From Streptomyces cacaoi (lineage in GTDB: Bacteria; Actinomycetota; Actinomycetes; Streptomycetales; Streptomycetaceae), in contig NZ_BJMM01000029.1 in NCBI RefSeq assembly GCF_006539165.1, positions 1-64,000 on the forward strand: 64,000 nucleotides of DNA, read 5' to 3'. Position numbers and translations under genes: made by a program. Position 1 is the stretch's first letter. Every line of letters starts with the position of its first letter. The notes beneath the pieces were generated by a model. It saw nothing but the letters and a program-made list of their open reading frames with translations. It ran no database searches and was not told the origin of the DNA. Positions 51,462 through 60,407 of this stretch are shown here, one piece after another.

Positions 51462-53293
51462 CAGGCCGAGTAGATCGCCTCGATCTCGTCGGCGAAGTCC
51501 TTGGCGACGACGGCCCGCTTCAGTTTCAGCGAGGGGGTGATGTGCCCGGACTCCTCGGTGAACTGGTGGTCGAGTACGCGGAACTTGCGCACCGACTCGG
51601 CGCGGGAGACAAGGGTGTTGCCGTCGTCCACGGCCCGCTGGAGCGCGGCGTGCAGCTCGTCGTCCGCCAGCAGCTCCGCGTGGCTGAGCCCCGTCTTGCC
51701 GTGCTCGGCGGCCCAGCGCGGCAGGAACTCCTCGTCGACGGTGAGCAGCGCGCCGATGAACGGGCGGCCGTCGCCGACGACCATGCACTCGGCCACCAGC
51801 GCGTGCGAGCGGATCCGGTCCTCGATGACCGCGGGCGCGACGTTCTTGCCCGCGGCCGTCACCAGGATCTCCTTCTTGCGCCCGGTGATCGACAGATAGC
51901 CGTCGACGTCCAGGGAGCCGAGGTCGCCGGTGTGGAACCAGCCGTCGGACAGGGCGTCGTCGGTGGCCTGCTGGTTGTTCCAGTAGCCGGTGAACAGGTG
52001 CTCCCCGTGCAGCAGTACCTCGCCGTCGTCGTCGATCCGGATGACGGAGCCGGGCAGCGGCTGTCCGACGGTGCCGATCTTCGGCCGGTCGTAGGGGTTG
52101 AAGGCGGTGGCCGCGCAGGACTCGGTCAGCCCGTAGCCCTCCAGGACGGTGAAGCCGATGCCGCGGAAGAAGTGGCCCAGGTGCGCGCCGAGCGGGGCGC
52201 CGCCGGAGATGGCGTGGGTGGCCCGGCCGCCGAGGACGGCGCGCAGCTTGCTGTAGACGAGCTTGTCGAAGACCTTGTGTTTGAGCCGCAGCCCGAGCGA
52301 CGGCCCGGCGGAGGTGTCCAGGGCGCGGCTGTACGCGCCGGCGACGGCGGCGGCCTTGTCGAAGATGCCGCCCTTGCCGCCCGCCACGGCCTGGGCGCGG
52401 GCCGCGTTGAAGACCTTCTCGAAGACGCGCGGCACGCCCAGCACCATCGTGGGCCGGAACGCGCCGAGTTCGTCGGTGAGCGTCTTGAGGTCGCTGACGT
52501 GCCCGAGCTTGATGGGCGCCATGACGGCGGCGACCTGCACCAGCCGCCCGAAGACGTGCGCGACGGGCAGGAACAGCAGCACGGAGCCCTCGCCGGGCCG
52601 GAACATCGGCCGCAGCCGCTCGACGACGTTGCCGCACTCGGCGAAGAAGCTGCGGTGGGTGAGCACACAGCCCTTGGGGCGGCCGGTGGTGCCGGAGGTG
52701 TAGACGATGGTGGCGGGGGAGTCGGCGTCGGCCACCGAGCTGCGGTCCTCGACCGTTGTGTCGCTGATCGAGGCGCCCTGCTCGGTGAGTCGGGCCACCG
52801 CGCCCTGTCCGCTCCCCTCCTGCTGCCCGTCGCCCGGCTCGTCCTCGTCGATCTGCCAGACGTGCGCCAGGCTGGGCAGCCGGTCGCGCACGGAGTCGAC
52901 GGCGGCGGCGTGCGCGGCGGTCTCCACGAGGCAGGCGGTGGCGCCGGAGTCGCCGAGGATCCAGGAGATCTGCTCGGGCGAACTCGTCTCGTACACGGGG
53001 ACGGTGACAGCGCCGGCGCTCCAGATGGCGAAGTCCAGCAGCGTCCACTCGTAGCGGGTGCGCGACATCAGGCCCACCCGGTCGCCCGGCTCGATCCCGG
53101 CGGCGATCAGCCCCTTGGCCGCGGCCCGTACCTCGGCGAGGAACTCGGCAGCGGTCAGGTCCTCCCACCGGCCGTTCCGCTTGCGGCCCACGACGGGCAG
53201 ATCCGGGTGCTGCGCCGCGTTGCGGCGGATCAGGTCCGTCAGGTTTCCGTCGGCGGGAACTTCGTAGAGGGCCGGAAGGCTGAACTCGCGCAA
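51461..53293 (-). CDS. fadD: Long-chain fatty acid-CoA ligase
   Basis: 610-residue adenylate-forming enzyme, activating fatty acids with ATP and CoA. Motifs: ATIVYTSGTTGRPKGCVLTH (P-loop, about residue 205), GYGLTESCAATAFNP, GWFHTGDLGSLDVDGYLSITGRKKE and the C-terminal lysine region. The start is taken as TTG at 53293 because GAGGAG lies 8 bp upstream and the following residues REFSLPALYEVPADGN match the family N-terminus; a GTG far upstream (53410) lacks a ribosome site. Similar FadD15-type ligases neighbour pimB' in actinobacteria as I recall. Confidence 0.93.
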   Translation of the reverse strand: MREFSLPALYEVPADGNLTDLIRRNAAQHPDLPVVGRKRNGRWEDLTAAEFLAEVRAAAKGLIAAGIEPGDRVGLMSRTRYEWTLLDFAIWSAGAVTVPVYETSSPEQISWILGDSGATACLVETAAHAAAVDSVRDRLPSLAHVWQIDEDEPGDGQQEGSGQGAVARLTEQGASISDTTVEDRSSVADADSPATIVYTSGTTGRPKGCVLTHRSFFAECGNVVERLRPMFRPGEGSVLLFLPVAHVFGRLVQVAAVMAPIKLGHVSDLKTLTDELGAFRPTMVLGVPRVFEKVFNAARAQAVAGGKGGIFDKAAAVAGAYSRALDTSAGPSLGLRLKHKVFDKLVYSKLRAVLGGRATHAISGGAPLGAHLGHFFRGIGFTVLEGYGLTESCAATAFNPYDRPKIGTVGQPLPGSVIRIDDDGEVLLHGEHLFTGYWNNQQATDDALSDGWFHTGDLGSLDVDGYLSITGRKKEILVTAAGKNVAPAVIEDRIRSHALVAECMVVGDGRPFIGALLTVDEEFLPRWAAEHGKTGLSHAELLADDELHAALQRAVDDGNTLVSRAESVRKFRVLDHQFTEESGHITPSLKLKRAVVAKDFADEIEAIYSA

Positions 53294-53614
53294 GACTGCT
53301 GCTCCTCGTCGGCACCAAGGACGGGGGCCGTCGAGGCGGCCTCCCTTGGCTCGCTTGCCTCGGTCGGGGCCGCTGCGGGGCCCCGGAATGACGGCCCGGA
53401 CGTTACCCACGGGTATGGGCCGCGGGGTAGAGGGGAACGCCGAGATGTCTTGTGCGTCACACGGCGGAACTCTCGCAAAGAGGGCTCAATCGCAGCGTAG
53501 TCCAGCCGTTCGGGAACAAGGAATCGCGCGCGGGGATCCCGGCCGCCCGGCCGGTGCCCGCACGAACGTTCCCGATCGTCCCCGGACGGCCGCACCACGA
53601 CCTAGGCTGGGCCC
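53294..53614. other. Non-coding divergent region, 321 bp
   Basis: Between the leftward acyl-CoA ligase gene and the rightward phosphoesterase gene. The section 53435-53520 is noticeably lower in G+C (AGATGTCTTGTGCGTCAC, CTCGCAAAGAGGGCTCAAT), a likely promoter zone, but a single -35/-10 pair could not be chosen. Direct repeat GGACGGCC/CCGGACGGC occurs near 53390 and 53583. Confidence 0.45.
53603..53608 (+). promoter_or_regulatory. -10 element for leaderless phosphoesterase transcript
   Basis: TAGGCT lies 6 bp upstream of the ATG with no ribosome-binding site between, the usual picture of a leaderless streptomycete mRNA. A matching -35 is not clear. Confidence 0.5.
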
Positions 53615-54376
53615 ATGCGTGTGCATGTGGTGAGCGACGTCCACGGCAACAGCCGGGATCTCGCGAAGGCGGGGGAGGGCGCGGACGCGCTGGTCTGCCT
53701 CGGCGATCTGGTCCTCTTCCTCGACTACGCCGACCACTCCCGCGGCATCTTCCCCGAGCTGTTCGGCGTCGAGAACGCCGACCGGATCGTCGAACTGCGC
53801 ACCGCACGCCGCTTCACCGAGGCCCGCGCGCTCTCCCGCCGGCTGTGGGCGGGCGTGGACCGCGACTCCGTGACCGAGGAGGCCGTGCGCCGCCAGTACG
53901 CCGAACTGTTCGCCGCCTTCCCCACCCCCACCTACGCCACCTACGGCAACGTCGATGTGCCGTCGCTGTGGCCCGAGTACGCCGGACCCGGTACGACCGT
54001 CCTGGACGGCGAGGCCGTGGACATCGGCGGGCTGCGCTTCGGCTTCGTCGGCGGCGGCCTGCGCACCCCGATGCGCACCCCCTACGAGATCGACGACGAG
54101 ACCTACGCCGAGAAGATCGCCGCGCTCGGCCCGGTCGACGTCCTGTGCACCCACATCCCGCCCGAGGTGCCGGACCTGTGCTACGACGTCGTCGCCCGCC
54201 GCTTCGAGCGCGGCAGCACCGCACTGCTGGACGCCGTCCACGAACTGCGCCCGCGCTACCACTTCTTCGGCCACGTCCATCAGCCGCTGGCGCGCCGGAT
54301 GCGGATCGGGCCGACCGAGTGCGTCAACGTCGGCCACTTCAACGCCACGGGCACGCCCTGGGTCCTGGAGTGGTGA
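53615..54376 (+). CDS. Calcineurin-like metallophosphoesterase
   Basis: 253 residues. Dinuclear metal motifs in order: VSDVHGN (8-14), LGDLV (30-34), YGNVD replacing the classic GNHD (near 111-115), CTHIPPE (near 182) and FGHVHQPLA (near 223). The substitution of the GNH[DE] motif by GNVD removes a catalytic His, so activity or substrate class may differ from standard members. Substrate unknown. Confidence 0.88.
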   Translation: MRVHVVSDVHGNSRDLAKAGEGADALVCLGDLVLFLDYADHSRGIFPELFGVENADRIVELRTARRFTEARALSRRLWAGVDRDSVTEEAVRRQYAELFAAFPTPTYATYGNVDVPSLWPEYAGPGTTVLDGEAVDIGGLRFGFVGGGLRTPMRTPYEIDDETYAEKIAALGPVDVLCTHIPPEVPDLCYDVVARRFERGSTALLDAVHELRPRYHFFGHVHQPLARRMRIGPTECVNVGHFNATGTPWVLEW

Positions 54377-54596
54377 CGGGCCCGGGCCCCGCGCGCCCGG
54401 CGGGTGCGCCCGCCGACCGCGCCGGACGCGCCCGCACAGGCGCGGGGTAGCCTTCCTGCGGCGGGCCGCGGCGGTCCGCCGGGCCCCTCGGAAGCTCACC
54501 GCCGCCACCGGGCCGAGGGGGAAGCCGGGACAGCGTCCCGGGCGGGCGACCGCCGGCGGCGGCACACGGAAAACGGGCACATCGGAGGGCCACTCG

Positions 54597-55073
54597 ATGG
54601 CGGAACACACCAGCTCCACGATCACCGTCGACGCAGCACCCGGCGCTGTGATGAAGGTGATCTCCGACTTCCCGCGCTACCCCGAGTGGGCAGGCGAGGT
54701 GAAGGAGGCCGAGGTCCTCGAAGAGGACGAGCGGGGCCGCGCCGCCCAGGTGCGCCTGCTGCTGGACGCCGGCGCGATCAAGGACGAGCACACCCTCGCC
54801 TACGAGTGGCCGGACGAGCACGAGGTGCGCTGGTCCCTGGTGAAGTCCCAGATGCTGCGCTCGCTCGACGGCGTGTACCGCCTCACACCGGTCGACGGCG
54901 GGGCGCGCACCGAGGTCATGTACCAGCTGACCGTCGACGTCAAGATCCCGATGCTCGGCATGATCAAGCGCAAGGCCGAGAAGGTCATCATCGACCGTGC
55001 GCTGGACGGCCTCCGCAAGCGCGTCGAGGAAGGCGGCGGCGAGACCGCCGAGGGCCGGGGAGAGGCCAACTGA
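54597..55073 (+). CDS. SRPBCC/START-like lipid-binding domain protein
   Basis: 158 residues, ATG with GGAGGG 7 bp upstream. Cyclase/dehydrase-type START fold: TITVDAAPGAVMKVISDFPRYPEW at the N-terminus, WSLVKSQMLRSLDGVYRL centrally and the long C-terminal helix LGMIKRKAEKVIIDRALDGLRKRVE. Such proteins bind lipids, polyketides or hydrophobic ligands. It is followed after 83 bp by an ArsA-like ATPase, a pairing I recall as conserved in streptomycetes; they probably act together. Confidence 0.9.
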   Translation: MAEHTSSTITVDAAPGAVMKVISDFPRYPEWAGEVKEAEVLEEDERGRAAQVRLLLDAGAIKDEHTLAYEWPDEHEVRWSLVKSQMLRSLDGVYRLTPVDGGARTEVMYQLTVDVKIPMLGMIKRKAEKVIIDRALDGLRKRVEEGGGETAEGRGEAN

Positions 55074-55156
55074 CCGGCCGGAGCGCCCCGGAGGAGCCCG
55101 CGGGCCCGCGCCCGCACGACGAACGAGCCCCCCAGCGGGGTCAGGAGCGGGAGCAG

Positions 55157-56593
55157 ATGCCGGCCGACACCGCCGACAACGCCGACAAGACCGAGGGCGC
55201 CGGCAGCGCGGCGGAGGCCGACACCGGCGACGGCACCGTGGACGGCCCGCACACCGTGCTGGTCACCGGCGCAGGCGGCAGCGGGCGCACCACCGTGGCC
55301 GCCGCCACCGCCTGCGCCGCGGCCGGACTCGGCCACCGCGTCCTGCTGGTCAGCCCCGAGCCCGCCGCCCGGCTGGCCGGCCTCCTCGGCCACGAGGCCC
55401 CCGAGCGGGCCGGCTCGGCGGACGAGCCCGGCGTCCCCCGCGCCGTGCCGGGCATACCCGGCCTGTGGCTGCTGCGTGTCGACGCCGGGCAGGAGTTCCG
55501 CACCCGCGCCGTCCAGCTCCAGGAGCGGGGCAAGGCCGCACTGGACCTCCTCGGCGCCGTCCCCCTGGACGAGGACGAGCTGACCCAGCTCCCCGGCACG
55601 GCGGGCCCCGCACTGCTGCACGCCCTGCGCACCGCGCACCGAGGCGGCACCGGGTACGCGGACGGCGCGGGGAGCGCACACGGCGCGGAGGCCCCGGACG
55701 GCTTCGACGGCGTCGATATCGTCGTCGCGGATCTGCCGCCGCTGCCGGACGGGCTCAATCTGCTCGTCCTGCCCGAGCAGACGCGCCGCTGGCTGACCCG
55801 CCTCGTGCCGCCGGAACGGCAGACCGCCCGCTCGCTGCGCCCCGTGCTCGCCCAGCTCGCCGGCGCGCCCATGCCGGCCCAGTGGCTGTACGAGACGACG
55901 ACCCGCTGGAGCGGCGAACTCGCCGGGACCGAGCGCGTTCTGGGCGCCCCGCGCACCGTCGTCCGGCTGGTGACCGAGCCCGGCCCGCTCGCCGCCGACG
56001 AACTGCGCACCGCTCTCGCCGGGGCCAGGCTGCACGGGCTGCGCCTGGAATCCGTGATCGTCAACCGGCTGGTACCGGTCGGGTCGGCCGACAGCTGGCT
56101 GTCCGGGCTCTCCGGCCGCCAGCAGGAGACCCTCGCCCGGCTGCGCGAGGAGTGCGCCGCGCTGGACGTCCCGCTGTGCGAACTGCCGCACCTGGGGCGC
56201 GACCCGCGGGGCGCCGACGACCTCACGGCGCTGGCCCGCGCCGCCCGCAGCGCCGCCGCGCACGGGGTCGAGCCCGGGCCCCCGCCGCGCACCGGACGGG
56301 TCTACGCGGCGGCCGACGACGTGCCGCAGGGCTGGGTGGAGGACCGGCTCGCCGAGGACGGCCTGCTGGTGTGGCATCTGCCGCTGCCGGGCGCCGTCCG
56401 CGAGGAGCTGCAACTCGTCCGCCGTGGCGAGGTGTTGACCGTCGGTGTCGGCCCCTACCGGCGGGTGCTGCCGCTGCCGGCCGCGCTGCGCCGCTGCCGG
56501 GTGTCCGGCGCGGGCCTGACGGACGGCACCCTGCGGGTCCGCTTCACCCCGGACCCCCAGCTGTGGCCGCGCACGGACGGTACGGGTTCCTGA
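55157..56593 (+). CDS. ArsA/GET3-like ATPase
   Basis: 478 residues; ATG 55157 after GGAGCGGGAGC. P-loop NTPase of the SIMIBI/ArsA group: VLVTGAGGSGRTTVAAATA at about 34-52, where the standard Walker A lysine is Arg; LLVSPEPAARLAGLLG matches the switch I/ArsA signature DPA, VADLPPLPDGL the switch II region (ADLPP), and LESVIVNRLVP the ArsA domain. The C-terminal ~90 residues form the alpha-crystallin-like Get3 tail. Role unknown; not linked to arsenite genes. The Lys-to-Arg change may weaken hydrolysis. Confidence 0.85.
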   Translation: MPADTADNADKTEGAGSAAEADTGDGTVDGPHTVLVTGAGGSGRTTVAAATACAAAGLGHRVLLVSPEPAARLAGLLGHEAPERAGSADEPGVPRAVPGIPGLWLLRVDAGQEFRTRAVQLQERGKAALDLLGAVPLDEDELTQLPGTAGPALLHALRTAHRGGTGYADGAGSAHGAEAPDGFDGVDIVVADLPPLPDGLNLLVLPEQTRRWLTRLVPPERQTARSLRPVLAQLAGAPMPAQWLYETTTRWSGELAGTERVLGAPRTVVRLVTEPGPLAADELRTALAGARLHGLRLESVIVNRLVPVGSADSWLSGLSGRQQETLARLREECAALDVPLCELPHLGRDPRGADDLTALARAARSAAAHGVEPGPPPRTGRVYAAADDVPQGWVEDRLAEDGLLVWHLPLPGAVREELQLVRRGEVLTVGVGPYRRVLPLPAALRRCRVSGAGLTDGTLRVRFTPDPQLWPRTDGTGS

Positions 56594-56742
56594 TCCGGCC
56601 GCCGCACGCCTCCGCGCGGTTCGCCCGTTCGGGTAACGTCGGGGGAGACCGGAGAGACCGGACGGTCCGCCGTGCCGGGCCCCGGCCCCGAACCCCGGAG
56701 CGACCGCAGCGCACCGCTCCCCGCCGCCCGTAGGAGCCCGCC

Positions 56743-57504
56743 ATGCCCGCCATGAGCGACGATCCCGAGAACCCCGAGCGCCGCCAGGACGCGCGCACGC
56801 CGGGCGGAGCCGACGCGTCCGGCCCCGACCCGGACGCCTGGGCCGCGGCCTGCGAGGAGGACCTGGAGGCGGAGAAGGCCCGGCGCCGCGCGGCGTACGG
56901 GCCCGAGCCGGTCAGCGCGGCCGAGGAGCTGCGCCGGCTGGCCGACGCCGTCACCGAGAAGTTCGCCGAGCTGGGCGGCCCGTTCGCCAGGACGGTGGGG
57001 TCGGCGGCGGCGCAGGGCGTGGTCCAGCAGCTGTTCTCCCAGGCGCGCTCCGCGATCGAGCCGGTGATCGCCCGCAATCCGCAGGTCTTCGACCACCTCG
57101 CGGCGGCGGGCGGCGAACTGCTGGCCGCCTACCGCGCCGCCGTCCAGGAGTCCGAGACCCGCTGGACCCGCGGCCCCGACGGCCGGGCGGCCCCCGAGCG
57201 GGTCGACCTCGACGAGCGCGCCGACGCCGATGCCGCCGCCGCCGACGACGAGGACGACGAGGGCACCGCTCCCGGCAAGAGCGCCGAGGACAGCAGGGCC
57301 GCCGAGCACGCCGATCTCGGCAAGGGCGCCGACGACGAGGACGCCGGTCCCGGCAGGGGCGCCGCCCCCGAACCGCCCCGGCGGCCGGCCGAACACATCG
57401 ACCTCGACGCCGACGGCCCCGCCGGACCGGCCCCCGGCACCGACGACTCCGGCGCCGACGGCCCTGAGGGCCCCGACACCGACGGCCCCGGCGACAGGCG
57501 CTGA
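56743..57504 (+). CDS. DUF5304-like acidic protein
   Basis: 253 residues, ATG with AGGAG 6 bp upstream (a second ATG three codons on is possible). A short helical domain at about 25-135 (EDLEAEKARRRAAYG, SAAEELRRLADAVTEKFAELG, AIEPVIARNPQVFDHLAAAGGELLAAYRA) is followed by a long disordered Asp/Glu/Gly/Pro tail (about 140-253). The helical part matches my memory of streptomycete DUF5304. No function is known. It sits between the ArsA-like ATPase and glucokinase genes. Confidence 0.75.
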   Translation: MPAMSDDPENPERRQDARTPGGADASGPDPDAWAAACEEDLEAEKARRRAAYGPEPVSAAEELRRLADAVTEKFAELGGPFARTVGSAAAQGVVQQLFSQARSAIEPVIARNPQVFDHLAAAGGELLAAYRAAVQESETRWTRGPDGRAAPERVDLDERADADAAAADDEDDEGTAPGKSAEDSRAAEHADLGKGADDEDAGPGRGAAPEPPRRPAEHIDLDADGPAGPAPGTDDSGADGPEGPDTDGPGDRR

Positions 57505-57682
57505 CCCGGCCCCGGCCCGCGCGTTCCCGCCCTCCCTCGCTCTTCACCCCCCTCACCGCCCTTCACCGCCCTTCACTGCGTTCCACCGCCCTCCACCGTC
57601 CGTCGCCGTCCCGCTCGGGAGGCGACGGCTGCTCCGGTACGGTGGGCGGCGGCGGGGATCACAGCAGGAGACCGAGGGACAC

Positions 57683-58624
57683 ATGGGACTCACTATCGGG
57701 GTCGACATCGGCGGGACGAAGGTCGCGGCCGGGGTGGTCGACGAAGAGGGCAGGATCCTCGAAACGAGCAAGGTGCCGACCCCCGACACCCCCGAGGGCG
57801 TCGTCGACGCGATCGCCGACGCGGTACGCGAGGCCAGCGCGGAGCACAAGGTCGAGGCCGTCGGCATCGGCGCCCCGGGCTATGTGGACGACAAGCGCGC
57901 CACCGTGCTGTTCACCCCCAACCTCAGCTGGCGGCACGAGCCGCTGAAGGACAAGGTCGAGCAGCGCATCGATCTCCCCGTCGTCATCGAGAACGACGCC
58001 AACGCCGCCGCGTGGGGCGAGTACAAGTTCGGCGTCGGCACCGGCCACGAGGACGTCGTCTGCATCACCATCGGCACCGGGCTGGGCGGCGGCGCCATCA
58101 TCGGCGGCAGGCTGCACCGCGGACGCTTCGGTGTGGCCGGGGAGTTCGGGCACATCCGCATGGTGCCGGACGGCCTGCTGTGCGGCTGCGGCAACCAGGG
58201 CTGCTGGGAGCAGTACGCCTCCGGCAGCGCCCTGCTCAGGTACGCGCGGCAGCGCGCCGCGGCCACTCCGGAGAACGCCGAGATCCTGCTCGGCCTGGGC
58301 GACGGCACCCCCGAGGGCATCGTCGGCAAGCACATCAGCGAGGCGGCCCGGCAGGGCGACGCGGTGGCGATCGACTCCTTCCGCGAACTGGCCCGCTGGG
58401 CGGGCGCCGGCCTGGCCGATCTGGCCTCGCTCTTCGACCCGGGCGCGTTCATCGTCGGCGGTGGCGTCTCCGACGAGGGCGAGCTGGTGCTCGATCCGAT
58501 CCGCAAGTCCTACCGGCGCTGGCTGGTCGGCAGCGCCTGGCGGCCGCACGCCGAGGTGCTGGCAGCCCAACTCGGCGGCAAGGCCGGCCTGGTGGGCGTC
58601 GCGGACCTGGCCCGCCAGGGCTGA
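57683..58624 (+). CDS. glkA: Glucokinase (ROK family)
   Basis: 313-residue cytosolic ATP-dependent glucokinase. DIGGTKVAAGVVDE (phosphate 1) at 8-21, VGIGAPGYVDDKR, VIENDANAAAWGEYKFG (catalytic Asp in NDAN), TIGTGLGGGAIIGG and the zinc motif CGCGNQGCWEQ near 172-182. No helix-turn-helix, so it is an enzyme rather than a ROK repressor. In Streptomyces GlkA also mediates glucose repression. GGAGACCGAGGGAC precedes the ATG. Confidence 0.96.
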   Translation: MGLTIGVDIGGTKVAAGVVDEEGRILETSKVPTPDTPEGVVDAIADAVREASAEHKVEAVGIGAPGYVDDKRATVLFTPNLSWRHEPLKDKVEQRIDLPVVIENDANAAAWGEYKFGVGTGHEDVVCITIGTGLGGGAIIGGRLHRGRFGVAGEFGHIRMVPDGLLCGCGNQGCWEQYASGSALLRYARQRAAATPENAEILLGLGDGTPEGIVGKHISEAARQGDAVAIDSFRELARWAGAGLADLASLFDPGAFIVGGGVSDEGELVLDPIRKSYRRWLVGSAWRPHAEVLAAQLGGKAGLVGVADLARQG

Positions 58625-58641
58625 GCGCGAAGGGGCGGACG

Positions 58642-59421
58642 ATGACAGCGCACGACGGCCAGGCCGCATCCCCGCAGTTGCCGCCCTCCCGCACCGAGCC
58701 GGACGGTTCGGCGGTCGTGCGGCTGCTCAGCTACAACGTCCGCTCGCTGCGCGACGACCGGGAGGCGCTCGTCCGGGTCATCCGGGCGTGCGCCCCCGAT
58801 GTCGTCTGTGTGCAGGAGGCCCCGCGCTTCTTCCGCTGGCGCAAGTACGCCGCGTGGCTGGCGCGCAGGACGGAGCTGACCCCTGTCACCGGCGGCGCCA
58901 CCGCCGCCGGCCCGATGGTCCTCGCCTCGCTGCGCGCCCATGTGGAGCACACCGAGGACGTGCTGCTGCCCCGTACGCCGGGGCTGCACCGGCGCGGGTT
59001 CGCCACGGCCGTGCTGCGGTTCGGCCCGGCGGCCCGGCTCGGGGTGATCAGCTTTCATCTGAGCCTTCAGGCGCAGGAGCGGTACGCACAGGGCCGGGCG
59101 CTGCGTCAACGGCTCGCGGGGATGGGCGAGTTCGCCGTCGCGGCGGGCGATGTGAACGAGCAGCCGACGGGCCGTACGTTCCGGATGCTGCGGGACGAGT
59201 TCCACGACGTGTGGGAGAAGGCGCCGTGGGGCGCCGAGCTCACCTCCACAGCGGCGGCGCCGCACCAGCGCATCGACGCCGTCTTCAGCACCGCCGGGCC
59301 CGAACTGCTCGCCGGTGGTGTACCGGTCGGGCTGCCCGGGGTCACCGAGCGGGATCTGCGCGCCGCCAGCGATCACCGTCCGGTGCTGACGGTGCTGCGG
59401 GTGCCGGCCCGGCGGGGCTGA
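58642..59421 (+). CDS. Endonuclease/exonuclease/phosphatase family protein
   Basis: 259 residues, ATG 17 bp after the glkA stop with AAGGGG upstream, so likely co-transcribed. EEP-fold motifs: LLSYNVRSLRDD, VVCVQEAPRFF (metal Glu), VISFHLSLQ, VAAGDVNEQP (Asp/Asn) and C-terminal AASDHRPVL (Asp-His). No signal peptide or membrane anchor. Could be a nuclease or a phosphodiesterase; substrate not deducible. Confidence 0.9.
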   Translation: MTAHDGQAASPQLPPSRTEPDGSAVVRLLSYNVRSLRDDREALVRVIRACAPDVVCVQEAPRFFRWRKYAAWLARRTELTPVTGGATAAGPMVLASLRAHVEHTEDVLLPRTPGLHRRGFATAVLRFGPAARLGVISFHLSLQAQERYAQGRALRQRLAGMGEFAVAAGDVNEQPTGRTFRMLRDEFHDVWEKAPWGAELTSTAAAPHQRIDAVFSTAGPELLAGGVPVGLPGVTERDLRAASDHRPVLTVLRVPARRG

Positions 59422-59429
59422 GCAGCGCC

Positions 59430-59445
59430 CCGGGACGCGTCCCGG
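59430..59445. terminator. Palindrome between convergent genes
   Basis: CCGGGACGCGTCCCGG, a 16-bp perfect palindrome extending imperfectly to GCCCCGGGAC, 9 bp after the EEP stop and 18 bp from the SDR stop. Probable shared terminator. Confidence 0.45.
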
Positions 59446-59462
59446 CACGGGCGGGCGGGGCG

Positions 59463-60224
59463 TCAGCCCTGGCGGCCGGGGAGCATGGCCAGGGCCCGGG
59501 AGCGCTGGGCGACGAGGTCGTCGTAGGTGCCGTCGCGCTCGGCCCAGCGGTGCATACGGACGCCCTGCACGAGGATCTCGCGCGGGGTGGGCTCCTGGGA
59601 GAGCAGATCCATGACCTCGGCGGCGAAGTCGTCGAGCGGCAGCGCGTGCGGGTTCACCTTCTCCTGTCCCGCCGTGGCGACGGCCGGGGGGACCAGCTCG
59701 ACGACGCCGACCCCGGTGCCGTCGAGCTGCGCGCGCAGCGCCTCGGAGTAGGCGTGCACGGCGGCCTTCGAGGCGGCGTAGCTGGGCATGGGCGGGAACG
59801 GCAGGAAGCCGATGCCGGAGGAGACGGTGAGGAAGGTGCCGGCGCCCCGCCCGATCAGGTGCGGGGTGAAGGCGTCGAGCACACGGACGGTGCCGAGCAG
59901 ATTGGTGTCGATCGTCGTCTCGGCCGCCGTGTAGTGCGCGGGGTCGCGCAGGTCCTCCAGCAGCATGACGCCCGACATGGTCACGACGGTGTCCAGCCCG
60001 GGGTACCGGTCGAGCACGGCCGCACGGAAGGACGCGACGGAGGCACTGTCCGTGACGTCGACGCCGAACGTGCCGAAGCCTTCCCCGGCCAGTTCCGCGA
60101 GCGCTTCCGGATTGCGACCGCCGACGGCCACGGTGCTGCCCGCCGCGGCGAACCGGCGGGCCAGCTCCCGTCCGATACCCGAGGTGCCGCCGACGACGAG
60201 AACGGTGCGAGTGGAGAGATCCAC
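59463..60224 (-). CDS. SDR-family oxidoreductase
   Basis: 253 residues from GTG 60224 with AAGGGA 7 bp upstream. Classical short-chain dehydrogenase: NAD(P)-binding LVVGGTSGIGREL (8-20), active-site SSGIGF and SYAASKAAVHAY (Tyr/Lys catalytic pair near 149-153), then VVELVPPAVAT. The C-terminal segment (HRWAERDGTYDDLVAQRS) is like the DltE/oxidoreductase subset. Divergent from a MmyB-type regulator that likely controls it; substrate unknown. Confidence 0.9.
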   Translation of the reverse strand: MDLSTRTVLVVGGTSGIGRELARRFAAAGSTVAVGGRNPEALAELAGEGFGTFGVDVTDSASVASFRAAVLDRYPGLDTVVTMSGVMLLEDLRDPAHYTAAETTIDTNLLGTVRVLDAFTPHLIGRGAGTFLTVSSGIGFLPFPPMPSYAASKAAVHAYSEALRAQLDGTGVGVVELVPPAVATAGQEKVNPHALPLDDFAAEVMDLLSQEPTPREILVQGVRMHRWAERDGTYDDLVAQRSRALAMLPGRQG

Positions 60225-60337
60225 GATTTTCCCTTCGGTGCAGGCGCCGACCGTGTTCGGGCCGGCGCGGACGGTGCTGTGCTCCGCCTCCGCGAGACGG
60301 AGCCGTTCGCAGTCTCGACGGCCTGCGCCGGGTGCGG

Positions 60338-60377
60338 CAGGGCCCCCGCTCTCCCTGGTCCTGACAGGGCCCCCGCT
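60338..60377. promoter_or_regulatory. Paired 13-bp direct repeats, candidate operator
   Basis: CAGGGCCCCCGCT occurs exactly twice (60338-60350 and 60365-60377), 27 bp centre to centre, in the gap between the divergent SDR and MmyB-type regulator genes. This spacing (about 2.6 helical turns) suits a regulator binding two sites. Confidence 0.5.
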
Positions 60378-60395
60378 GGAACACGGGCGCCGCAT

Positions 60396-60401
60396 TACCG
60401 T
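60396..60401 (+). promoter_or_regulatory. -10 element for leaderless regulator transcript
   Basis: TACCGT lies 6 bp before the ATG of the regulator, with no ribosome-binding site in between. Confidence 0.4.
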
Positions 60402-60407
60402 GGCGGT

